This document shows, one piece after another, positions 25,429 through 32,466 of a DNA stretch of 32,466 nucleotides; positions within the stretch are counted from its first letter, which is position 1; each line of letters opens with the position of its first letter. A program made the position numbers and the translations under genes. The stretch spans positions 1 to 32,466 of the forward strand of contig CAMOCC010000024.1 of assembly GCA_946610035.1 (NCBI GenBank), read 5' to 3'. The notes below the pieces were generated by a model. That model was not told the origin of the DNA. It searched no databases and saw only the letters and a list, made by a program, of their open reading frames with translations. The DNA is from an uncultured Verrucomicrobiota bacterium (GTDB taxonomy: Bacteria; Verrucomicrobiota; Kiritimatiellia; RFP12; UBA1067).

Positions 25429-27218
25429 TTCGCGTAGAAATCCCTCAACACGCCGAACGCCCTCTTCTCCTGGCCGAATTCGTCCGTAAGCCCCTTGCGG
25501 TTGAACCCGTCCTGCACGCCGTCGAGGTTGCGCCTCGGCGAGCGGAAGTCGGAGAGGACCCACGGCGACATCCCGGAAATGCCCTTGATGCCCATTATCA
25601 TCGGTATGTTCCCCCTGTAGACCTCGGCCTGCATGTCCTCCGAGAAGCGCGTGTTGGCGTCCCCGTAGAACCCGTGCTTCGCCCCCGCGCCGAATTCGCT
25701 TACGACGACCGGCTTGTGGTAGGGGATGTCCCACGTCGTGCCGGCGGCCTCCTGCATCGGACGGTACCAGCCTATGTACTCGTTGAAGGCGACGATGTCC
25801 ACGGCGTCCGCAAGGTTGTCGTGGACCGACACCGTGTTGCCCGATACGCGGGAAAGCTCCATCGCGAGCGAGACGAGGCGCGTGTCGTCCGCCCTGCGCA
25901 CCTCGGCGATGAGCTTCCTGAGGAACTCGTCGCGCTCCGGGCACCTGGGCGTCTCGTTCGCGACGCTCCAGATGATGACGTTCGCGCGCGAGCGGTCGCG
26001 GCGTATCGCGTCCAGCATCTGCGCCTTCGCGTTCTCGTACGTCGCGGGGTTCCCCCAGTCGATCATCCAGTACGTCGGCGTCTCGCTCCACACGAGGAGG
26101 CCCGCGCGCTCGGCGGCGCGGACGGTGAACTCGTTGTGGAGGTAGTGCGCGAGGCGGACGAAGTTGCAGCCGAGCCTCTTGGCGCGGGCGATTAGTTCGT
26201 CCGCCTCGGCCTGCGTCTTCACGCGGCCCTTCGCCCCGCTCGCCTCGTCGTGGATGCAGACGCCCTTGAGGAATATCCTGTCGCCGTTGAGGAGGATGCT
26301 GCGCCCCACGGACTCCACTACCCTGAACCCTATGTCGTCCTCGAGCTTCTCGTCCCCGTGGCGGAATGTGACGCGGTAGAGCCTGGGACTGTCGGGGGAC
26401 CATAGCTCCGGCTCGGCCCGGATGCTGAACCTCGCAACGCCCCGTTCGTCGGTCTCGGCGTCGTCGAAGACGCTGAGCTCGGGTATGGCGATTGCGACGC
26501 GCTCGCCCGCCTTCGCCTCCGAGAGCTCGACCTCGCCGACGAGCGTCCCCGCATCGCCCTTCGCTGTCTGTATGTAGGCGTCGGACATGTAGATGTCGGG
26601 GACCGTCACGAGCATGACGTCCCTCGTTATGCCGCCCCAGTTGAACCAGTCGAAGACGTCCGCCGGCACCCCGTCCCTGCGCCTCGAATCGTCCACGAGC
26701 ACGACGAGCGAGTTGCGTCCGTTCCTCAGGACGTCCGTCACGTCGAACGCGAATGGCGTGAATCCGCCGACGTGGCTTCCGAGGGGCTGTCCGTTCAGGT
26801 ACACGTGCGCCTCGTAGTTGACGGCTCCGAACTGGAGTATCGTGCGGCAGTCGGGATCGGGCTTCGCGTCGAACACCCTTCTGAGCCACACCGCGCCCTC
26901 GTAGTAGAAAAGCTCCCGAACCTGGCAGTTCCACGCACCTGGGACGTCCATGGAGGGCGCCTTGTCGAAGTCGTACTCGACGAGAGTCGTACCGTCCTGC
27001 CGCGCGTCCTTGAAGAATCCGTCCGCCAGCTCCATGCACCGGTAGTCCCTGAAGCCGACGAGCTGCTGGTCCACGATGTAGTTCCAGCGGCCGTTCAGCA
27101 GCCTGTAGTTCCTGTTGTAGACCGATGTGAGCGGTTTCACGGGTCCCGCCGCGAACGACGTCCCGAATCCGACGGCGACGGCGAATGCCGCCGCGCACGC
27201 CTTAACTTTCGCATTCAT
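25425..27218 (-). CDS. Secreted GH2 glycosidase, probably beta-glucuronidase
   Basis: A 597-residue protein with signal peptide NAKVKACAAAFAVAVGFGTS (cut near FAAG). It has the GH2 order: jelly-roll sugar-binding domain (NGRWNYIVD to NSLVVLVDDSRRRDG), Ig-like domain, TIM barrel. Acid/base Glu422 is in IIWSVANETP and nucleophile Glu508 in VVVSEFGAGAKHG, close to Glu413/Glu504 of E. coli GusA. Near the end, FNRKGLTDEFG aligns with the Asn-x-Lys motif that reads the glucuronate carboxyl in GusA (here Asn573 and Lys575). This supports beta-glucuronidase over beta-galactosidase. The ATG at 27218 overlaps recD2 by 17 nt. Its place between recD2 and dus is odd for a glycan gene. Confidence 0.9.
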   Translation of the reverse strand: MNAKVKACAAAFAVAVGFGTSFAAGPVKPLTSVYNRNYRLLNGRWNYIVDQQLVGFRDYRCMELADGFFKDARQDGTTLVEYDFDKAPSMDVPGAWNCQVRELFYYEGAVWLRRVFDAKPDPDCRTILQFGAVNYEAHVYLNGQPLGSHVGGFTPFAFDVTDVLRNGRNSLVVLVDDSRRRDGVPADVFDWFNWGGITRDVMLVTVPDIYMSDAYIQTAKGDAGTLVGEVELSEAKAGERVAIAIPELSVFDDAETDERGVARFSIRAEPELWSPDSPRLYRVTFRHGDEKLEDDIGFRVVESVGRSILLNGDRIFLKGVCIHDEASGAKGRVKTQAEADELIARAKRLGCNFVRLAHYLHNEFTVRAAERAGLLVWSETPTYWMIDWGNPATYENAKAQMLDAIRRDRSRANVIIWSVANETPRCPERDEFLRKLIAEVRRADDTRLVSLAMELSRVSGNTVSVHDNLADAVDIVAFNEYIGWYRPMQEAAGTTWDIPYHKPVVVSEFGAGAKHGFYGDANTRFSEDMQAEVYRGNIPMIMGIKGISGMSPWVLSDFRSPRRNLDGVQDGFNRKGLTDEFGQEKRAFGVLRDFYAK

Positions 27219-29478
27219 CCTGCATCGCCCCCATTTTCTCAAGCCTGTCGGCGAGGCCCGTTCGGCGCTCGCGGACGGTGTTCGTCTCTATCGCCTTGGA
27301 AACCGCCCATGGAACGCCCAGGAGCAGTACGAGTTTCCTGCCGCGCGTAATCGCCGTGTAGAGGAGATTGCGCTGAAGCATGACGAAATGCTGATTGTGG
27401 ATTATGACGACCACGGCCGGGTACTCGGACCCCTGCGACTTGTGGATGGTCGTCGCGTAGGCGAGGACCAGTTCGTCCAGGTCGCCCGCGTCGTAGGCGA
27501 CGGGGCGTCCGTCGAAGAGGACCACGAGCTTGCGGGTCTCCGGCATCACCGCCTTAACGAAGCCGACGTCGCCGTTGTAGACGTCCTTGTCGTAGTTGTT
27601 CCTCAGCTGCATCACGCGGTCGCCTACGCGGAAGACCGTGCCGCCGCGGACTACCGAGTCTCCCGTTGGATTGAGCGCCTTCTGAAGCTCGACGTTCAGG
27701 TTCTCGGTGCCGAGGATGTTGCGCCGCATCGGCGTCAGGACCTGAACGTCCTGAAGGGGGTCCATCCCGAACTTGCGCGGGATCCTGGTGGTCATGAACT
27801 CTATCGCGCGCTTGACGCACTGCTCGGGGTCCTCGACGCGCACGAAGTAGAAGTCGGTGTCGCCCTGGCGCACCTCGAGCGGTTCGCCTGCGTTCACGTG
27901 GTGGGCGTTGACGACGATGAGCCCCGCCGAGTCCTGGCGGAAGATGAACTCCAGCTTGGAGCAGGCGACGGCGCCGGACTTGATGAGGTCCCCGAGGACG
28001 TTGCCCGCGCCGACCGAGGGCAGCTGGTCCGTGTCGCCGACCCACACGACGACGGCCTCCGGCGGGACGGCGGAGAGGAGGTCGTTGGCGAGCTTTACGT
28101 CGATCATCGAGGTCTCGTCGAAGATGAAGACGTCACCCTCCAGCCTGTTCTCCTCGTCGTAGGTGAAGTGGTTGGTCACGGGGTTCCACTTAAGGAGGCG
28201 GTGGATCGTCTGCGCGGGGGCGCCGACGGACTCCGTCATGCGCTTCGCCGCGCGCCCGGTGGGCGCAGCGAGGACGACGGACAGCTTGCGCGCGGTGTAG
28301 ATGTCGACGAGCGCCCTGATGATCGTCGTCTTGCCGACGCCGGGTCCGCCCGTGATGATCGAGAACTTGGACTCGAGCGAGCGCTTGAGCGCGGCGGACT
28401 GTCCGGCGGCGAGGCTGAACCCCGACTTCCCCTCCCACCAGGCGATCGCGGCGTCGGCCGCGATCGGCTTGAAGGAGATGGGCGTGTTGAGGATGTGGCG
28501 GACGTTCGCCGCCGTCAGCCGCTCCGCCCAGTAGAGCGTCTTCAGGTATATGCGGCGCGGGATGGACGTCGTCCGGACGGGGTCTCCCCCTTCCGCGTCG
28601 ACTTCGGCGCGCCCAGGTGCGTCGCCCTCGGCCACGACCCTGCCGGCCTTGACCTCCTCCTCAAGCGCATCGCCAAGTATCTCGACGGGGATCGCCGTAA
28701 GCTCGTTCGCGTGGAGGAGGAGGTCGTTCTCGTACGTCCAGCAGTGTCCGCCCTCGTCGGCCTCCGTCTCCAGCGTGTGCGAGATGGACGCGCGCGCGCG
28801 CAGAGGGGAATCCTTCGGGATACCGACGGAAAGCGCGATCTTGTCCGCCGTCGCGAAGCCGATCCCCCAGATGTCGCGGCAGAGGCGGTAGGGGTCCGCC
28901 TTGATGATGGCGATCGCGTCCGGTCCGTACTTCCTCACGATCTTCGTCATCTTCGTTATGGATATGCCGTACGTCTGCCCGAAGATCATGTTCTCGCGCA
29001 TCGTCTCGTTCGCATGCCAGCTCTCGCGAATCTGCCTGATCTTGGCGCTGCCGAGCTTAGGCACCTCCTTGAGCCTTGCGGACTGGTGCTGGAGGACGTG
29101 CAGGGTCTGCTCGCCGAAGGTGTCCACTATTCGCTTGGCGAGGACCTTACCGACTCCCTTGATGAGCCCCGAGGCGAGGTAACGCTCTATGCCGACGATC
29201 GACTGCGGCGCCACGCACACGATGTCGTCCGCCTTGAACTGGCGGCCATGCACCTTGTCCGTCACCCACTCCCCGCGCGCCTTGACGTCCTCTCCCTCCC
29301 AGACGGCCCTGGTCTTGCCGACGATGGTGATCTCGCGTCCGCGCGCAAGCTCGAATTCGGACGGAAGCTCCACGTGGAGCACGGTCCATCCGTTCTCGTC
29401 GTTGTGGAAGACGACCGACTTGATCGTCCCCTCAACAACCTCCTTCTCGGTCTCCTCCGCCATGTCCATCGCGGTCAC
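27202..29478 (-). CDS. recD2: RecD2-type 5'-3' DNA helicase
   Basis: A 758-residue superfamily 1B helicase. The N-terminal part has an OB-like region and helix-hairpin-helix segments (GLIKGVGKVLAKRIVDTFG), the mark of RecD2 rather than RecBCD RecD. Walker A is GGPGVGKTT with Lys383, Walker B is FIFDETSMID, then VGDTDQLPSVGAGNVLGDL and the UvrD_C2 end ATTIHKSQGSEYPAVVV with LLYTAITRGRK. No RecB/RecC gene is here. Start: GTG at 29478 overlaps the aminotransferase stop as GTGA; ATG codons at 29469 and 29463 are also possible. RecD2 acts in DNA repair and replication stress. Confidence 0.94.
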   Translation of the reverse strand: MTAMDMAEETEKEVVEGTIKSVVFHNDENGWTVLHVELPSEFELARGREITIVGKTRAVWEGEDVKARGEWVTDKVHGRQFKADDIVCVAPQSIVGIERYLASGLIKGVGKVLAKRIVDTFGEQTLHVLQHQSARLKEVPKLGSAKIRQIRESWHANETMRENMIFGQTYGISITKMTKIVRKYGPDAIAIIKADPYRLCRDIWGIGFATADKIALSVGIPKDSPLRARASISHTLETEADEGGHCWTYENDLLLHANELTAIPVEILGDALEEEVKAGRVVAEGDAPGRAEVDAEGGDPVRTTSIPRRIYLKTLYWAERLTAANVRHILNTPISFKPIAADAAIAWWEGKSGFSLAAGQSAALKRSLESKFSIITGGPGVGKTTIIRALVDIYTARKLSVVLAAPTGRAAKRMTESVGAPAQTIHRLLKWNPVTNHFTYDEENRLEGDVFIFDETSMIDVKLANDLLSAVPPEAVVVWVGDTDQLPSVGAGNVLGDLIKSGAVACSKLEFIFRQDSAGLIVVNAHHVNAGEPLEVRQGDTDFYFVRVEDPEQCVKRAIEFMTTRIPRKFGMDPLQDVQVLTPMRRNILGTENLNVELQKALNPTGDSVVRGGTVFRVGDRVMQLRNNYDKDVYNGDVGFVKAVMPETRKLVVLFDGRPVAYDAGDLDELVLAYATTIHKSQGSEYPAVVVIIHNQHFVMLQRNLLYTAITRGRKLVLLLGVPWAVSKAIETNTVRERRTGLADRLEKMGAMQDECES

Positions 29479-30659
29479 TTGGCGGACAGGGACGAGACGA
29501 ACGCGCCTATGCGCCCGACGGCGACCTTGATCTTCTCGAGGCTAGTGGCGTAGCTCATGCGGATGAAGCCCTCCGCCGACTCGCCGAACGCAGGGCCCGG
29601 CACGCATGCGACGCCGCGCTCCTTGAGGAGCCTCATGCAGAAGTCCTCGCTTGAAAGCCCGGTGGAGCGGATGTCGGGGAAGAGGTAGAACGCGCCCCTG
29701 GGGAGGAGCGTCACGAGCCCCATCGCGTTGAGCGCGGGGACGAGGTAGTCGCGGCGCTTCCTGTACTCGCGCCGCATGCGGTCCACGTCCTTGTCCCCGA
29801 AGTCCATCGCCTCGACGCCGGCCGCCTGGGCGAGGGTCGGGGCGGACATTATCCCGTACTGGTGAATCTTCATCATCGCGTCGACGATGTCGTTTGGTCC
29901 GCAGGCGTACCCGAGGCGGTAGCCGGTCATCGCCCACGACTTCGAGAAGCCGTTCAGGAGGATGACGCGGTCGCGGTATTCGGGGAAGCCGGAGAACGAC
30001 GGAAGCGTCGTCGCTCCCTCGGCCGTCTCCTCGTAGTTCAGTTCGGAATACACCTCGTCCGCAAGGAGGATGACGTCGTGCCTCTCGCAGAACCCGAGTA
30101 TCGCCTTCATCTCGTCTCGTCCGAGCGTCGCCCCCGTCGGGTTGCACGGGAAGTTGAGGAGGAGAGCCTTCGTCCTCGGCGTCACCTTGCGCTCCAGAGC
30201 CTCGACGGTGAGCCGGAATTCGTCCTCGACGCGCGTCTCCACGGCGACGGGGACGGCGTGCGCAAGGCGTATCGCCGCCGAGTAGCTGACGAAGCACGGC
30301 TCGTGGTAGAGGACCTCGTCACCGGGCGAGCACAGCGCGCGGATGGCGAGGTCGATCGCCTCGGAGACGCCGACGGTGACGAGCACCTCGCCCTCCCAGT
30401 CGAAGTCCGCATCGAAGCGGCGCTTCAGGTACCGGCATATCGCCTGGCGGACCGCCGGGGTGCCGAGATTGGACGTGTAGTGCGTCCCCCCGTTCTCGAG
30501 GCACGTCACCGCCGCGCGCGAGATGTGCCAGGGCGTGTCGAAGTCGGGCTCGCCGACGCCCAGGGAGACGACGTCCTTCGACTGCGCGACGATGTCGAAG
30601 AACTTGCGTATGCCGCTCTTCGGGAGAGCGGCGACATGCGGTGCAACTCGGGTCTTCAC
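29475..30659 (-). CDS. Class I/II PLP aminotransferase (aspartate/aromatic-type)
   Basis: A 394-residue fold-type I aminotransferase. The start SGIRKFFDIVAQSKDVVSLG and GVGEPDFDTPWHI, the middle LLLNFPCNPTGATLGRDEM and LLADEVYSELNY, and the PLP lysine Lys240 in LNGFSKSWAMTGYRLGY are typical of the PatA/AspC-like group. The exact amino donor is not set by sequence; aspartate, alanine or an aromatic acid are all possible. Start is a GTG at 30659 that overlaps the coaD stop as GTGA. DapL elsewhere in the window covers the lysine step, so this one has another role. Confidence 0.9.
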   Translation of the reverse strand: MKTRVAPHVAALPKSGIRKFFDIVAQSKDVVSLGVGEPDFDTPWHISRAAVTCLENGGTHYTSNLGTPAVRQAICRYLKRRFDADFDWEGEVLVTVGVSEAIDLAIRALCSPGDEVLYHEPCFVSYSAAIRLAHAVPVAVETRVEDEFRLTVEALERKVTPRTKALLLNFPCNPTGATLGRDEMKAILGFCERHDVILLADEVYSELNYEETAEGATTLPSFSGFPEYRDRVILLNGFSKSWAMTGYRLGYACGPNDIVDAMMKIHQYGIMSAPTLAQAAGVEAMDFGDKDVDRMRREYRKRRDYLVPALNAMGLVTLLPRGAFYLFPDIRSTGLSSEDFCMRLLKERGVACVPGPAFGESAEGFIRMSYATSLEKIKVAVGRIGAFVSSLSAK

Positions 30660-31162
30660 CTTGCCGAGCCCCCCTTGAGCTGCGCCGCGAGCCGCTTCTG
30701 GACGGCCTCGGTGACGAACGTGGCCGTGTCGCCGCCGTAGCGGGCGATCTCGCGGACGGTCGATGCCGTCACGTAGGCAAGGCTCTCGCTCGGCATCATG
30801 AAGAGCGTTTCGATCTCCGGCGCCATGCGGCGGTTGGTGAGCGCCATCTGGAACTCGTACTCGAAGTCGGAGTAGACGCGCACGCCGCGTATGACGACGC
30901 GGACGCCCTCGCGACGGCAGAAATCGACAAGAAGCGTGTCGAGAACCTTCACCTCTACGTTCGCAAGCCCCGCCTTCGCGACATCCTCGCGGATCATGGC
31001 GACGCGCTCGTCGGCCGCGAACATCGCCCCGTTCTTGGTGCTCGTCGCGGCGACGGCCACGACGAGCCTGTCGTACAGCTTCGCCGAACGGACGATCAGG
31101 TCGAAATGGCCTTTCGTCATCGGATCAAACGTTCCCGGATATACTGCATTTTTTTCAGACAT
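30656..31162 (-). CDS. coaD: Phosphopantetheine adenylyltransferase
   Basis: A 168-residue enzyme that adenylates 4'-phosphopantetheine to dephospho-CoA. The nucleotide-binding motif is YPGTFDPMTKGHFDLI, where TKGH is the (T/H)xGH signature, and the late stretch ESLAYVTASTVREIARYGGD corresponds to ISSTxVRE. Length is normal. The ATG is only 6 nt after TATAAT, so transcription should start at or next to the ATG: a truly leaderless mRNA. It heads a five-gene run to dus. Confidence 0.96.
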   Translation of the reverse strand: MSEKNAVYPGTFDPMTKGHFDLIVRSAKLYDRLVVAVAATSTKNGAMFAADERVAMIREDVAKAGLANVEVKVLDTLLVDFCRREGVRVVIRGVRVYSDFEYEFQMALTNRRMAPEIETLFMMPSESLAYVTASTVREIARYGGDTATFVTEAVQKRLAAQLKGGSAR

Positions 31163-31168
31163 GTATGT

Positions 31169-31177
31169 ATTATATCA
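31169..31177 (-). promoter_or_regulatory. Extended -10 promoter of coaD (leaderless)
   Basis: TGATATAAT on the minus strand (TATAAT 31174..31169), inside GCGATATGATATAATA. Six bases, ACATAC, separate it from the coaD ATG at 31162, so the expected +1 is the A of ATG. Confidence 0.8.
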
Positions 31178-31223
31178 TATCGCAACCGCGTCTGGCTATG
31201 GGAACTTTAGGAAGAGGGGATGG

Positions 31224-31264
31224 TGAAAAAGGCGCGCCCGGGATGTTGCCGGACGCGCCCTTTG
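31224..31264 (-). terminator. Rho-independent terminator of groEL
   Basis: On the minus strand GGCGCGTCCGG, a short loop, CCGGGCGCGCC and then TTTTT: an 11-bp stem with a single G-T pair followed by a T-run, about 23 nt after the groEL stop. It separates groEL from the coaD promoter. Confidence 0.88.
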
Positions 31265-31285
31265 CCGTTCAGTGGCGGACGGTGA

Positions 31286-32466
<1,181 letters not shown>

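Noticed and set aside
24580-27198. 872-codon frame joining dus to an upstream extension
   Set aside because: The first two thirds lie in the GH2 gene out of frame; dus has its own ATG at 25428 overlapping the GH2 stop.
27127-29553. Plus-strand open frame of 808 codons antisense to recD2
   Set aside because: It mirrors recD2, which has full helicase motifs; the antisense translation is Arg/Asp/Leu/Val-rich without motifs, as expected from GC-rich third positions.

Overview
The window is GC-rich and densely coded. Almost everything lies on the minus strand; only a two-gene island (iscS and a small lipoprotein) reads forward. Several traits point to a Gram-negative-type bacterium of the PVC superphylum, with Kiritimatiellota or Lentisphaerota from an animal gut or similar anoxic habitat as the best guess: DapL-type lysine synthesis, a fused RpiB-SHMT enzyme, an ExbB/ExbD operon, O-antigen-ligase-like and RseP-like envelope genes, and a three-subunit transhydrogenase. 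That placement is inference; no rRNA is present to test it.

Layout in transcription order on the minus strand. (a) A groEL 3' part ends in a clear hairpin-plus-T-run terminator. (b) coaD - aminotransferase - recD2 - GH2 beta-glucuronidase-like - dus form one run with start/stop overlaps (31162 to 24580). (c) pntAA - pntAB - pntB - ygjP-like metallopeptidase (24508 to 21102) converges with the forward island iscS - lipoprotein (19508 to 21096). (d) ilvB - ilvN (ACT only) - LysE-family exporter (19379 to 16719) is followed by a 10-bp-period repeat that folds on itself. (e) pgpA stands alone. (f) rseP - ispG - O-antigen-ligase-like - dapL - solute-binding protein - rRNA-methyltransferase-like (15963 to 8193). 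(g) rpiB-glyA - era - TPR protein - exbB - exbD - Pro-rich membrane protein - pyrE (8102 to 1091). (h) A phenylacetate-CoA-ligase-like gene runs off the left edge.

Transcription signals are unusually uniform. Eight AT-rich islands carry TATAAT, and seven of them are extended -10 elements (TGnTATAAT) without a recognisable -35. For coaD, ilvB, pgpA and iscS the ATG lies only 6-11 nt after TATAAT and no Shine-Dalgarno fits between, so these mRNAs are predicted to be leaderless or nearly so. Inside operons, genes are coupled by ATGA, GTGA or TTGA overlaps, and GTG/TTG starts are common.

The most interesting items are: the leaderless/extended -10 promoter family; the RpiB-SHMT fusion; an ExbB/ExbD pair that has lost the usual ion-path residues and is encoded with a secreted TPR protein and a Pro-rich membrane protein; the 10-bp self-complementary repeat; short word repeats that overlap a TTG start and sit in frame inside Era; and an HMA-like lipoprotein that lacks the metal-binding cysteines. 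No CRISPR array, tRNA, rRNA, insertion sequence or prophage was seen, and no gene-free stretch exceeds about 215 bases.
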